Below, piece after piece: positions 1 through 9,039 of a stretch of 64,000 bases of DNA. Made by a program: the position numbers and the translations under genes. The stretch spans positions 124,001 to 188,000 of the forward strand of contig NZ_RCHN01000009.1 in NCBI RefSeq assembly GCF_003671495.1. Reading direction: 5' to 3'. The notes beneath the pieces were generated by a model. It did not search any database. It saw nothing but the letters and a program-made list of their open reading frames with translations, and was not told the DNA's origin. Position 1 is the stretch's first letter. Every line of letters begins with the position of its first letter. This DNA is from Ketobacter sp. Lineage in GTDB: Bacteria > Pseudomonadota > Gammaproteobacteria > Pseudomonadales > Ketobacteraceae.

Positions 1-3000
1 CGTTCCGGCCGCTGCCTGACCATGGCCAACGCGCCACTTTCGTTCCACACCATGCTGCCAGAGACCACCTCTGCCAGCGCGGGCTCAGCGCTTTCTGCCA
101 CGAGGGGCTCCTGCGGGCTTTGGCCCAGCACCCAGATGCGCAGCTTGTCCAGCAGGCTGTCGGCGCAGATGGGTTTGCTGAGGTAATCGTTCATGCCGGC
201 TTCCAGGCATTTTTCCCGGTCACCTTTCATCGCATTGGCGGTCATGGCGATGATGGGAATGGCTTTGTAGTGCTCTCCAGCGGCCCCGCTGCGGATGCGG
301 CGGGTGGTTGCGTATCCGTCCAGTTCCGGCATCTGGCAATCCATCAGAATCAGGGTGAAGGGGGGGCTGTCCGCGTTGCTGCACAGGTGTTCCAGTGCCT
401 CAACGCCATTGCCGGCCACGGTGGGGCTCAGGCCCTGCTCACCGAGAATCATGTTGGCCACTTCCACGTTGATGGCATTGTCCTCCACCAGCAGGATGCG
501 GGTGGACTCCGGCCAGGTGATCTCCGCCGGCGCCGGTGATTCAGCGCGGAGCGAGCGCAGGGTGTGGCGGGTGATCAGCGGTTGGGGCTGGGTGTGTTCC
601 CGGGCGGCAATCACCGACAGGGCCGTGAGCAGATCCTCAGTGGTGACCGGCTTGGGAAAATAGGCGCAGAACCCCAGGTCCTCGAAATAACGGGCATCGC
701 CCCGATGGGCCATGCTGGTCATCATCACCAGCTGGATGTATTGCAGGTGTGCATCCGCTTTCAGGGCGCGGGCCAGCTGGGCACCGCTCATGCCCGGCAT
801 GCTCATGTCCAGAATTGCGATGTCAAAAGGGCGCGCCCGCTGCGGTGCTGCCTGCTGTTCCTGCCGACAGAGTTCTAAGGCACGCTGGCCGTTTTCAGCG
901 CAACGGACCTCTACGCCCCAGTGGGTCAGCTGGTCGTGCAGGGCTTCCAGGTTGGTGGCATTGTCGTCCACCAACAGTACTTTGAGTTGGCTGGTGTCGA
1001 TGTCCGGCAGCACCGGCTGGGACTGCTCACTGGAGCCCAGCTTCAGACTGAGAAAGAAGCAGCTGCCCTGGCCTGGCTCGCTTTCCAGGTGAATTTCCCC
1101 CCCCATCATGTGCGCCAGTTGCTTGCAGATGGCGAGGCCCAGGCCGGTGCCCCCATATTGCCGGGTGGTGCTGGCATCCACCTGCGTAAACGGGGAGAAC
1201 AGGATGCTCTGTTTGTCTTTGGGGATGCCGATCCCGGTGTCCCGCACGCTGGCTTCAAAGCGCAGGTCGTCCCCCTCCGGTTGCAGGCGGCAGCGGATGA
1301 TGATCTCCCCGCTGGGAGTGAATTTGATGGCGTTGCTCACCAGGTTGGTGAAGATCTGGCGGATACGGCTGGGGTCCCCCTGCACCATGCTGTTGTCGAT
1401 GCCGGTGAGGTCCAGGATCAATTCCAGGCCTTTTTCCTGGGCCTTGAAGGCCATGGTTTCACAGAAATCCCCCAGCATGGCGCGCAGATCAAAATCCAGG
1501 ATCTCAATGTCCAGCTTGCCGGCGTCCACCTTGGAGAAATCCAGGATGTCGTTGATCAGCAAAAGCAGGGATTCGGCGCTGGACTGGGCCAACTTCAGGC
1601 GCCGCATCTGGTTGCTGTCCAGCTGGGTTTTCTGCAGCAGGTTCAGCATGCCCAGGACCCCGTTCATGGGGGTGCGGATCTCGTGGCTCATGGTGGCCAG
1701 GAATTCACTTTTGGCGCGGGCCGCCTGCTCGGCGGCTTCCTTGGCCTGGGTCAGATCCTGCTCCGCCTGGGCGCGGGCCTGCTGGTGACGATAGCTTTCA
1801 ATAAGCTGGCCGATGGTGGTGAGCAGCGGGGCCAGCCACTGCACCATATTCTGGTTGTAACCCGCCGGCCGATTGGCCAGCCCGATCATGGCGACGCCCC
1901 GCTGCTGATTCTGGATGGGAATGCCGAGGAACGAATGCAAAGGCGGGTGGGCGTCGGGGGTGCCGTTGCCACGGGAGTCGGTTTGCGGGTTGTTGGAGAT
2001 CACCGGCTGCAGGTGGGTGAAGGTCTGCCCGATGAGGGAATGGGGGTCCCGGAACACCATGTCTGTGGAAAAAAAGCGTTCATAGAAACCATTGGGGTCC
2101 TGGGTGGAGTCGCTGTACATGGAGCGGACGCGGAGCGAGGGCCGCCCCTGTTCGTCGTACTGAATTTCACCGATAAAACCCTGGTGGCTCTGGGTCAGGG
2201 CGATCAGGGTTTTCAGCAAACTGTCGGCCGCTTCGGTAAGGCTTTCGTTGGTGATGAAGGCGGCCTGCGCACGGCCGATGGCCTGCAGCAGTGCCATCTG
2301 CTGTTCCAGTTCCAGATGGGTTTGGGCTAACCGGCGTTCGTTGAGCTTGCGTTCCGAGATGTCCTGCAGGGAGCCGTATAAACGCACGCACTGGCCGTCA
2401 CGGTGTTCCCCCTGGCCAATGCTGTTGACCCAGACTTCGCTGCCCTTGGCGGTGATCAGCTTGGCTTCCAGCTTCCAGGGCAGCGCTTGTTCCACGCACA
2501 ATTCGATGGCCTTTTCCATGGCCTCACGGTGGATGCCGGCTTCGAAGAACTCCAGGGAACGCTCCAGCGAAGGCACGTAATCCGGTTCCACTTCCTGGAT
2601 GTTTTTGGTCATGGGGGACCAGTACAGGGTGCCGGTTTCCAGGTTGGCTTCCCAGGCGCCGATGCGGGCCAGCTGGCTCATGTGTTCCATGGACTTTTGC
2701 TGGGAGGTGGAAAGGGCCACCAGGGCTTTCAGCCGCTGGTTGTCGGACTGGCGCCGGGCGTAGAGCTGGCTCAGCGCGACCATGGTGGCCATCAGCAGCA
2801 GTCCAATGATCGCCATGGTGCCCCGCAGGATCACCGCATTGTCGGCCCTTGCTGGCCACCCCTGTGCCGGCACCGCCGCCATTTGCCAGTAACCCGAAGG
2901 CAAAGTCACTTCCGCCAGCACCGGGTCCTGCTCAAACAGGGCGGGATCACCGAAAAACACGTCACCATCGGCGCCCAGGCCATCCTTGCCACGGATGGCG

Positions 3001-3617
3001 ATGCGATAGGGGGAATCCGCTTGCCGCAGGCCTGCGTCCCGGTACAGGCGATCGGCGTCGATCACCGTGGAAATCAGCCCCCAGAAGCGCTGCTCTCCGT
3101 TTTCTTCAACGATGATGGGGATGCGGCCTATGATGCCGGTGCCACCCTGGACCAGTTGCAGGGGGCCGGCGATCACCATGTCGTTGCTGCTTTTGGCGGC
3201 CAGTGCGGCCTGCCGCTGTTGCGGGTTCCGGGCCAGGTTCAGGCCGATGGCCCCTTCGTTGCCTTCCAGGGGATACATCAACCGGATCACCATATCCGGT
3301 GCCCCGCCGATGTTCTTCAGCTGGTTGTCGGTCTCGAACAGGGGCTTGGCAAAGGCGGCAAAACGCGCCTGGTCCAGATCCGGCTCCACCTTGATGGCGG
3401 CCACCAGCCCCTGCACGGTTTTCAGGTTCGAACTCAGCTCCCCTTCCAGCTTGGCCCTTAACAGGCTGATATCGCTAAGGGTTTTGTTACGCAGCTGCTC
3501 GCTGTAGGTCTGGTAATTGAGGTGGTCGATGAACAGGCAAGCTGCTGAAATGACCAGCAGAGCCGTCGCCGGCACCAGCCACAGGTAGAATTTCGCGTAC
3601 TTGCTCAGAGCGGGCAC
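1..3617 (-). CDS. Hybrid sensor histidine kinase / response regulator (3' end outside window)
   Basis: A membrane-bound two-component hybrid kinase of at least 1205 residues; its C-terminus runs off the left edge. Read on the minus strand it has an N-terminal membrane segment (about residues 8-27), a periplasmic CHASE-like domain (YPLEGNEGAIG), a second membrane segment near 260-285, a PAS domain (IGAWEANLETG), a GAF domain, the HisKA phospho-acceptor box SHEIRTPMNG (His near 645), a HATPase domain (NAIKF, DTGIGI, GTGLGLAI), and two receiver domains with aspartates near 935 (LDMSMPGMSG) and 1090 (MDCQMPELDG). An Hpt domain may follow outside the window. The GTG start at 3617 is preceded by AGGACCGAG and by an in-frame TAA, so there is no longer reading. 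The ligand is unknown; CHASE domains sense extracellular small molecules. Confidence 0.93.
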   Translation of the reverse strand, partial: MPALSKYAKFYLWLVPATALLVISAACLFIDHLNYQTYSEQLRNKTLSDISLLRAKLEGELSSNLKTVQGLVAAIKVEPDLDQARFAAFAKPLFETDNQLKNIGGAPDMVIRLMYPLEGNEGAIGLNLARNPQQRQAALAAKSSNDMVIAGPLQLVQGGTGIIGRIPIIVEENGEQRFWGLISTVIDADRLYRDAGLRQADSPYRIAIRGKDGLGADGDVFFGDPALFEQDPVLAEVTLPSGYWQMAAVPAQGWPARADNAVILRGTMAIIGLLLMATMVALSQLYARRQSDNQRLKALVALSTSQQKSMEHMSQLARIGAWEANLETGTLYWSPMTKNIQEVEPDYVPSLERSLEFFEAGIHREAMEKAIELCVEQALPWKLEAKLITAKGSEVWVNSIGQGEHRDGQCVRLYGSLQDISERKLNERRLAQTHLELEQQMALLQAIGRAQAAFITNESLTEAADSLLKTLIALTQSHQGFIGEIQYDEQGRPSLRVRSMYSDSTQDPNGFYERFFSTDMVFRDPHSLIGQTFTHLQPVISNNPQTDSRGNGTPDAHPPLHSFLGIPIQNQQRGVAMIGLANRPAGYNQNMVQWLAPLLTTIGQLIESYRHQQARAQAEQDLTQAKEAAEQAARAKSEFLATMSHEIRTPMNGVLGMLNLLQKTQLDSNQMRRLKLAQSSAESLLLLINDILDFSKVDAGKLDIEILDFDLRAMLGDFCETMAFKAQEKGLELILDLTGIDNSMVQGDPSRIRQIFTNLVSNAIKFTPSGEIIIRCRLQPEGDDLRFEASVRDTGIGIPKDKQSILFSPFTQVDASTTRQYGGTGLGLAICKQLAHMMGGEIHLESEPGQGSCFFLSLKLGSSEQSQPVLPDIDTSQLKVLLVDDNATNLEALHDQLTHWGVEVRCAENGQRALELCRQEQQAAPQRARPFDIAILDMSMPGMSGAQLARALKADAHLQYIQLVMMTSMAHRGDARYFEDLGFCAYFPKPVTTEDLLTALSVIAAREHTQPQPLITRHTLRSLRAESPAPAEITWPESTRILLVEDNAINVEVANMILGEQGLSPTVAGNGVEALEHLCSNADSPPFTLILMDCQMPELDGYATTRRIRSGAAGEHYKAIPIIAMTANAMKGDREKCLEAGMNDYLSKPICADSLLDKLRIWVLGQSPQEPLVAESAEPALAEVVSGSMVWNESGALAMVRQRPE

Positions 3618-3690
3618 CTCGGTCCTTGGTGAACAGTCCTTTTATTTATAGATCAAGGAGGCCGCTTTGTCCGCCTGCGCTGGGTGGCAG

Positions 3691-3721
3691 CTGGCGACCT
3701 AAGCCCTTGAATGGTCGCCAG
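3691..3721. repeat. Perfect 9-bp inverted repeat between mpaB-like gene and sensor kinase
   Basis: CTGGCGACC (3691-3699) and GGTCGCCAG (3713-3721) are exact inverse complements around a 13-base loop. It lies just past the stop of the MpaB-like gene and ahead of the kinase start. There is no T-run on either side, so it is not a classical intrinsic terminator; it could be an RNA 3'-end hairpin or a protein site. Confidence 0.6.
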
Positions 3722-3733
3722 AATCTTCCCCCG

Positions 3734-4720
3734 CTAATGGTCTGCCGGGGGCTTCAGGGCCACCAGTTCCGGCCGCCCGAACAGGGCCCGGGTTACAGCC
3801 CGGGTCAACAGGGTCGAGGGCAGTCCCCGAATGCGCCGCGAGGCCTCCACATAGGCCGGACCGTTGCGAATGATGCCAGGGGTTACCGGTTCCGCCAGGC
3901 TCAGCATGCGGCGCCCGGTGGCAAACAGCAACTTCTCCCGGCGACCATACTGGAAGCCGAAATCCTCCCGCAGGCGAGCCGGCAGGGTGGCGGCGGTGGC
4001 GATTTTCAGCCAGGCCATGGCCGGCGTCAGGGTGAAGTGCAGGGGCTCAAACAGAAAACCGGTCAACTCCCGGGTGGCGGGGGTGACGGTGAGCTGGTCG
4101 GAGTTCCACATGGACCGGTTGTATTCCATAAAGGCGTCCCAGTCCGGCGGCAGGATGTGGTCTGGTATGCCGAACATGTAGGCGAACAGCCGGGTCTCCT
4201 CGTAAAAGCGGTTCTTTTCCTCCCGGGTCAGGGGGCGGCGGAACAGCTCGTACATCATCACCGTGGTATCCCACAGGGTGGCATGAACCCAGAGCATGGC
4301 GTGGGCCTCATTGGCCTGGTAATGGCTGCCCTTGCCGAACGCGCCGGCATCGTAATGCAGGTTGCCCTGGATGCGGCTGTGAATATTGTGCACGGCGCGG
4401 GCGTATTTGGTGGCCTGGTCCAGGTTGCCATAGACAATGGACAGTACCGAGGTGAAGGTGCGTTTGGCCCGGCCCAGCGGGTCGGCCCGGGTTTTGGAGT
4501 GCTCATCCACCCCCTGGGTTACCCAGGGATGGGCAATCTGCAACAGCAGGGCGCGCCCGGCACCGTGGGCACCGAACAGGGCATGGCGGGACAAACGCCA
4601 CATCATGGAATCCGGGCCGAACAGGCCCACTTGGGGATCTTTCACCTTGGAGGACGCCAGCGCCAGCTGGGCTTCAAACATATCGCGCGAAATGGCAAGT
4701 TGCTGCATAACTTCAGACAC
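3734..4720 (-). CDS. Oxygenase MpaB family protein (DUF2236)
   Basis: A 328-aa protein of the ER-bound oxygenase MpaB / latex-clearing-protein-like family (DUF2236), whose members are haem-type or related oxygenases acting on lipids and polyisoprenoids. The family pattern is visible: an N-terminal helical part with FGPDSMMWRLSRH, the conserved GRALLLQIAHPWVTQGVDEHS block (about residues 55-76), the AVHNIHSRI block, and the HAMLWVHATLWDT block near 140 with histidines that could ligand the cofactor. No signal peptide or membrane segment is evident. The GTG at 4720 is used; an in-frame ATG four codons later (4708) is an alternative. It is transcribed alone, towards the sensor kinase. The substrate cannot be predicted. 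Confidence 0.85.
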   Translation of the reverse strand: MSEVMQQLAISRDMFEAQLALASSKVKDPQVGLFGPDSMMWRLSRHALFGAHGAGRALLLQIAHPWVTQGVDEHSKTRADPLGRAKRTFTSVLSIVYGNLDQATKYARAVHNIHSRIQGNLHYDAGAFGKGSHYQANEAHAMLWVHATLWDTTVMMYELFRRPLTREEKNRFYEETRLFAYMFGIPDHILPPDWDAFMEYNRSMWNSDQLTVTPATRELTGFLFEPLHFTLTPAMAWLKIATAATLPARLREDFGFQYGRREKLLFATGRRMLSLAEPVTPGIIRNGPAYVEASRRIRGLPSTLLTRAVTRALFGRPELVALKPPADH

Positions 4721-4764
4721 CGACTACTACTGAACAACCTATAAACAGTTTAGTATTGACTTCA

Positions 4765-4784
4765 AACGATTGAAAATGATCGTT
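4765..4784. promoter_or_regulatory. AACGAT-N8-ATCGTT dyad in a divergent intergenic region
   Basis: A 6-bp inverted repeat (AACGAT 4765-4770, ATCGTT 4779-4784) sits in the 229-base gap between the divergent MpaB-like and amidoligase genes. Its position is right for an operator controlling one or both, but the arms are short. Nothing else definite was seen in this gap. Confidence 0.3.
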
Positions 4785-4949
4785 GGCCATGGACGACAGA
4801 AATTAGGATCACCGGTTGCCTAACAGGATTTTGAATTCTGTTTACTGGCCTGCGAAAAACTGCAACAGTTGATGCCTAATGTATGGTGTTTAGCGGATAC
4901 CGCAGTGCACCTGCCCTGAAGTACACCTGCGCAATGGAGGTCTGTTGTG

Positions 4950-5948
4950 ATGGAAATCAGCCGTTGGTTGCCCCCCGAGCCCAACACCCAAGCCGGTGCC
5001 GAACGGCGGGTGGGGGTGGAGCTGGAATTTGCCGGGCTGGAACCGGCTCAAATCATTGCCTGTGTGCAGAACCAGTTCGGCGGTAAACTGCAGCGCCGCA
5101 GCAGTTTCGAGTTTTTCCTGCAGGACACCAGCCTGGGCAAGTTCGGCATTGAACTGGATGCCGCCTACATCAAATCCCTGGGGGCGCTGATGGAGGAGAG
5201 CGGCGATCTGGAGGATGAATTTTCCATTGAGGCCGTGGCCACCGAGCTGCTGACCAAAGCCGCAGAGCAGTTTGTTCCCTGGGAACTGGTGACGCCGCCG
5301 GTGCCGGTGTCGCGCCTGGCGGAGGTGCAGCAACTGTTCACCCGTCTGCGTCAAGCCGGCGCCCTGGGCACCCGCAACAGCATCCGCTATGCCTTTGGCC
5401 TGCACCTGAATCCGGAGTTGCCCAACACCGACATCGCCACCATTCTGGCCTACCTGCGGGCGTACCTCTGCCTGTACGACTGGATTGCGGATCGGGATCA
5501 AATTGACCTTACCCGCAAGCTCACCAACTACATCAAGCATTTCAGCAAGGAGTACATCCAGTTAGTGGTGGACTGGGATTACCGGCCCGACCTGGCCCAG
5601 CTGATCGACGACTACATTGATCACAACCCCACCCGCAACCGCAGCATGGATATGCTGCCGCTGTTCACCTTTCTGGATGAACCCCGGGTGCGCAACCGGT
5701 TGGATGATGCCCGCATCAAATCCCGCCCCACCCTGCATTACCGTTTACCCAATTGCGATATTGATAATCCGCAATGGAATCTGGATCAGCCCTGGCAGAA
5801 TTGGTTGCAGGTGGAACGACTGGCGCTTGCGCCGCAGCGGTTGCAGCACTTCTGCGCCCGCTATGGGGAATACCTGGATTCCTTTTTTACCACGCCGTTT
5901 GATACGGAGTGGTTGAACACCTCCCGCCGCCTGTTGCAGGAGGGGTAA
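4950..5948 (+). CDS. Putative amidoligase enzyme (ATP-grasp-like COOH-NH2 ligase)
   Basis: A 332-aa member of the amidoligase family, which shares the fold of glutamine synthetase/GCS-type ligases and forms amide bonds. The first nucleotide/metal strand is plain: GVELEFAG with acidic residues at Glu24 and Glu26. Further family-like blocks are SFEFFLQDTSLGKFGIELD (about 50-70), WELVTPPVP near 110 and RYAFGLHLNPELPNTD near 145. The ATG at 4950 lies 9 bases after GGAGG (4936-4940); the adjacent GTG 4947 is also possible. The gene runs directly into a class I amidotransferase and a YqaA-type membrane protein. Published genomic surveys of amidoligases describe pairing with amidotransferases in peptide or cell-wall modification; the substrate here is unknown. 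Confidence 0.8.
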   Translation: MEISRWLPPEPNTQAGAERRVGVELEFAGLEPAQIIACVQNQFGGKLQRRSSFEFFLQDTSLGKFGIELDAAYIKSLGALMEESGDLEDEFSIEAVATELLTKAAEQFVPWELVTPPVPVSRLAEVQQLFTRLRQAGALGTRNSIRYAFGLHLNPELPNTDIATILAYLRAYLCLYDWIADRDQIDLTRKLTNYIKHFSKEYIQLVVDWDYRPDLAQLIDDYIDHNPTRNRSMDMLPLFTFLDEPRVRNRLDDARIKSRPTLHYRLPNCDIDNPQWNLDQPWQNWLQVERLALAPQRLQHFCARYGEYLDSFFTTPFDTEWLNTSRRLLQEG

Positions 5949-5974
5949 CTATCCAAGCACCCGCGCCTTCCCCC

Positions 5975-6691
5975 ATGGATCATGTTCCGGTTGACTCCCC
6001 CCTGATTGCGGTCACCGGACCCCACAAACGCTTTCCCTTTGCCTGGTGGGCCACCCGTTTTATGTTGGGGTTGATGGGTTTGAAGTCCGTCTACGTGACA
6101 GCGCGCACCGGCATGCCGTCGATGCCGGTGCACGGCATAGTCATCGGTGGTGGTGATGACATTGAACCGGATCACTACGGAGGTGAATGGCACCCCCGGC
6201 GCCGTTACGATGTAGAGCGGGATCGTTTTGAAATTGCCATGATTCAACAGGCTCTGGAAGCCAACCTGCCCATGATCGGCATCTGCCGCGGTGCCCAGTT
6301 GATTAATGTGGTGTGTGGCGGCTCCTTGCATCAGGACATCCGGCCCCTGCGCCGGGTGACCCCCAATCGACGCAGCATCCGGCCGGTGAAATGGGTGGAC
6401 CTGGAGGCCAGCAGTCGTTTGATGGCTGGCTTGCAGCGGCCGTCGATACGGGTGAACAGCCTGCATGAACAGGCCATGGAGCGCATCGGCGAGGGGTTGT
6501 CCGTGGTGGGGCGGGATCGGGACGGCTTTGTGCAGGCCATCGAAGGCCGCTATGGCTTTCTGCTGGGATTGCAATGGCATCCGGAATACCTGCCTTACCT
6601 GGCGGCACAACGTCGTTTGTTCGCCCTGTTTGCGCAGGCGGTACGCCGCAACGATGCCCACCTGCAGCTGCGTGATCCGGTGTTGTCGTGA
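5975..6691 (+). CDS. Class I glutamine amidotransferase / gamma-glutamyl hydrolase-like (peptidase C26)
   Basis: A 238-aa cytoplasmic hydrolase. The triad is complete: nucleophile Cys104 in IGICRGAQLINV, and His202/Glu204 in LQWHPEYLP. The GGGDDIEP strand (58-65) is typical of the gamma-glutamyl-GABA hydrolase branch, so it either hydrolyses gamma-glutamyl amides or supplies/edits the product of the amidoligase upstream. The start is unsettled. ATG 5975 gives the usual family length but has no Shine-Dalgarno; an excellent AGGAGG (5938-5943) stands 7 bases before an in-frame ATC at 5951; GTG 5909 would overlap the amidoligase by 40 bases. Its TGA overlaps the GTG of the next gene. Confidence 0.85.
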   Translation: MDHVPVDSPLIAVTGPHKRFPFAWWATRFMLGLMGLKSVYVTARTGMPSMPVHGIVIGGGDDIEPDHYGGEWHPRRRYDVERDRFEIAMIQQALEANLPMIGICRGAQLINVVCGGSLHQDIRPLRRVTPNRRSIRPVKWVDLEASSRLMAGLQRPSIRVNSLHEQAMERIGEGLSVVGRDRDGFVQAIEGRYGFLLGLQWHPEYLPYLAAQRRLFALFAQAVRRNDAHLQLRDPVLS

Positions 6692-7131
6692 GCAGTTATC
6701 TGGTGTTGTTCGGCAGTGCATTTCTGGCGGCCACACTGTTACCGTTTTATTCCGAAGTGGTGTTGGTGACCCTGTTGCTGGACGGCATGAACGTCTGGGC
6801 GCTGTGGGCGGCGGCCACCCTGGGCAATACGCTGGGGGCCTGGGTGAACTGGGTCCTGGGGCGCTACCTGCTGCATTTTGAAAACCGGCGTTGGTTTCCG
6901 TTCAAGGCGGATTCCCTGCATCGGGCCCAGGCCTGGTTTCAACGCTACGGCAGCTGGAGTTTGTTGCTGGCCTGGTTGCCGGTGGGCGGAGACGCCCTGA
7001 CCTTCATTGCCGGTGTTATGAAAGTTCGCTGGTGGGTGTTGCTGCTGCTCTGCGGCATTGGTAAAGGCGCCCGCTATGCGGTGGTGATCTGGCTCACCCT
7101 GGCCACCGGTGAATGGGTTGGCCACCAATGA
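6688..7131 (+). CDS. YqaA/DedA-like inner-membrane protein
   Basis: A 147-aa polytopic membrane protein of the YqaA branch of the DedA/SNARE-associated family. It starts at a GTG that overlaps the preceding TGA (GTGA), so it is translationally coupled. Hydrophobic segments lie at about 5-30, 33-52, 88-112 and 115-138; the family-typical pieces are PFYSEVVL and the glycine-rich LPVGGDALTFIAGV loop near 98-110. DedA-family proteins are linked to lipid-carrier and membrane homeostasis. Its tight coupling to an amidoligase and an amidotransferase hints that the three act on one envelope-related substrate, which is inference. Confidence 0.82.
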   Translation: MSSYLVLFGSAFLAATLLPFYSEVVLVTLLLDGMNVWALWAAATLGNTLGAWVNWVLGRYLLHFENRRWFPFKADSLHRAQAWFQRYGSWSLLLAWLPVGGDALTFIAGVMKVRWWVLLLLCGIGKGARYAVVIWLTLATGEWVGHQ

Positions 7132-7224
7132 CAAGTGATCTGTCCCACCTGCCCCTGATACATCGGCTTTCCCCGCTGTCATAATCCTGTTCACTATTCT
7201 AAAAATGACTCAGAGGGAAACCCT

Positions 7225-8079
7225 ATGACTGCAGCTGCAAAACGGCCGGAAACCCTGGACGTCATGGACGTGGGCATCAAGGTCCGGCGCATGGATTTCG
7301 ACTTCAGCGATGACATCCCCGACTACTGGTATGACCAGGATCCCCTGCTGACCTTGTTTCTGACAGCGTTGTCGGCCACCTTTCCGGAAGGGGAAAAACA
7401 GTTCATCCAGAGTGTGCGCAATTTTCAGGACCAGATCACGGACCCCGAACTGAGAAAGCAGATTCGTGCTTTCATCGGTCAGGAAGCCCATCATTCAAAA
7501 GAGCATGACGCCCTGAACGACTTGATGAAGCGCAAGGGCTTTCCGGTCCTGAGGATCGAAAAACGCATGACCAGAATGGCGCAATGGATGCGGGATAACT
7601 GGTCGGAAGAACGACAGCTGGCCAACACCGTATGCGCGGAACACATTACGGCCATCATGGCGGATTTCTTCATGACCAAGTCGCCACAGGAACTGGAAAA
7701 ACTGGCGCCACAGGTGCGCAAGATCTGGGCCTGGCATGTGATTGAGGAAACCGAACACAAGGCAGTGGCGTTTGATGTGTACCAGCAGCTGGTGAACGAT
7801 CCATGGTTGCGGCGATCCCAGATGGTATTGCTGACCGTTTTGTTTGTGGCGGAAACCGCTGCCAGTACCACCCAGCTGTTGCAGGCCTCGGACCAGATGC
7901 GCAACTGGAAAATGTGGCTAAAGGGAAGCCGCTATTTTCTGGGGCGCAAAGGCATGGTGTGGAAGCTGCTGCCGGAGTACCTGGATTTTTACAAAAAAGA
8001 CTTTCACCCCTGGCAGCATCAACGGCTGGCAGAATTACGCGCCCTCAAAAGCCGCTATCTGGACGAGGGGGAGCATTAA
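7225..8079 (+). CDS. Metal-dependent hydrolase family protein (PF10118)
   Basis: A 284-aa helical protein of the predicted metal-dependent hydrolase family PF10118. Its likely metal ligands resemble those of ferritin-like diiron folds: the EAHHSKEHD block (about 89-97), CAEH near 135, and HVIEETEHKAVAFDVY (about 171-186), each a Glu/His pair in a helix. It has no signal peptide; one mildly hydrophobic helix lies near 195-215. The ATG at 7225 follows a strong AGAGGGAAA ribosome site. It stands alone between the YqaA-like gene and a small unknown gene. The reaction is not known; related proteins occur next to oxygenases and lipid genes. Confidence 0.85.
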   Translation: MTAAAKRPETLDVMDVGIKVRRMDFDFSDDIPDYWYDQDPLLTLFLTALSATFPEGEKQFIQSVRNFQDQITDPELRKQIRAFIGQEAHHSKEHDALNDLMKRKGFPVLRIEKRMTRMAQWMRDNWSEERQLANTVCAEHITAIMADFFMTKSPQELEKLAPQVRKIWAWHVIEETEHKAVAFDVYQQLVNDPWLRRSQMVLLTVLFVAETAASTTQLLQASDQMRNWKMWLKGSRYFLGRKGMVWKLLPEYLDFYKKDFHPWQHQRLAELRALKSRYLDEGEH

Positions 8080-8157
8080 ACGCGCCCAGTCTGGCATACG
8101 CTTTGCTATCCCTCTTTTGTGTGCAACACATGCGACAATTTTTGGAGGAGCGTAATC

Positions 8158-8616
8158 ATGTTTGAACATAAAAACCTGGATGGGGCCACTCATCGCGTAC
8201 TGCCGGCCATCGACGCGTTTATCAACGAAGAAGTATTGGAAACCCGCGAGCCGAAGAACGGTTTGCCGGTGGATGCTGCCGGCCGTCATCAGCATGGTGT
8301 GGCAGGTGAAACCCTGGTGGAGCGGTTCCTGCCACCGGAAACCGTGGGTAATGCCTGGTCCTATGATCCACACACGCCCTGGTGGGTGGTGGTGGTGAAC
8401 CCGCCCCACGCCGGCATTGTGGCGGATTTCAGTAAAGCCAAGGGCGGTCTCTACCGGCACAAATGGGTGACGGAGCGCAATGTGGTGGCCTATGCAGAAG
8501 GCGGTGAAGAGATCGTTCTGGATGGCACTGACTATGTGCTGAGCCGGGCCAGCGATGGCCAGGAACTGCGGGCAGCCAGCCTGATGAAATTGCGCAACGC
8601 CTATTACAGCGCTTAA
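8158..8616 (+). CDS. Hypothetical protein, 152 aa
   Basis: A 152-aa soluble protein with no signal peptide or membrane segment that I do not recognise. The ATG at 8158 follows a strong GGAGGAG site, and the coding sequence continues as a clean open frame to 8616. The sequence starts MFEHKNLDGATHRVLPAI and has a Trp-rich middle (WSYDPHTPWWVVVVNPP) and a mixed alpha/beta look. It is convergent with the next gene, with only 21 bases between them. Confidence 0.7.
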   Translation: MFEHKNLDGATHRVLPAIDAFINEEVLETREPKNGLPVDAAGRHQHGVAGETLVERFLPPETVGNAWSYDPHTPWWVVVVNPPHAGIVADFSKAKGGLYRHKWVTERNVVAYAEGGEEIVLDGTDYVLSRASDGQELRAASLMKLRNAYYSA

Positions 8617-8637
8617 CTCGCTGCTGAACCCTGCTGT

Positions 8638-9039
8638 TTAACCCAACAGGAATTCGTAGGCTTCCCGCAGCAACTCGCGTTCCAGCGGGGTGAACAGCCA
8701 GCTCTCCGGCAGTCCGATCCATTGGCTGCCGGTGGGTGCCGGGAACGGGTCCGGTCCGGTGGCCGCTGCCATGTAGACCGGAATAACCTCTCCCGGCGCC
8801 TCGATCCAGCAGCGGAATTCCGGCACCAGTTCCAACTGACTTTCCTTCAGACCAAGATCTTTGCGCAGTGTTTGCAGTGACGCACTGGGGTGTTCGCTGG
8901 GGGCGGTGTTGCCGGCCGGAGGCGTGGTCAGCTCAACCAGTTTGGGCAGTGGGGTGGGGCCGCACAGGTAATCCCGAAAATTCAGGAAACGCAAACGCGC
9001 GCTGGTGCGGTGCAGGTGAATGACGATGTACCGAATCAT
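8638..9039 (-). CDS. Hypothetical protein, 133 aa
   Basis: A 133-aa soluble protein of unknown function. The chosen ATG (9039) follows AAGGGAGCC; a longer reading to 9132 exists but its extra N-terminus is Arg/Pro-rich and lacks a ribosome site. The N-terminus MIRYIVIHLHR looks like a first beta strand, and the middle carries an acidic block ELVPEFRCWIEAPGEVIPVYMAAA that would form a strand pair, ending in a helix LERELLREAYEFLLG. There is no recognised motif. The 256 bases upstream (9040-9295) hold no supported feature. Confidence 0.65.
   Translation of the reverse strand: MIRYIVIHLHRTSARLRFLNFRDYLCGPTPLPKLVELTTPPAGNTAPSEHPSASLQTLRKDLGLKESQLELVPEFRCWIEAPGEVIPVYMAAATGPDPFPAPTGSQWIGLPESWLFTPLERELLREAYEFLLG

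Noticed and set aside
921-2330. A 469-codon open frame on the plus strand opposite the sensor kinase
   Set aside because: It is an antisense shadow: the minus strand encodes a full series of PAS, GAF, HisKA, HATPase and receiver motifs. The plus-strand reading has no domain and no ribosome site.
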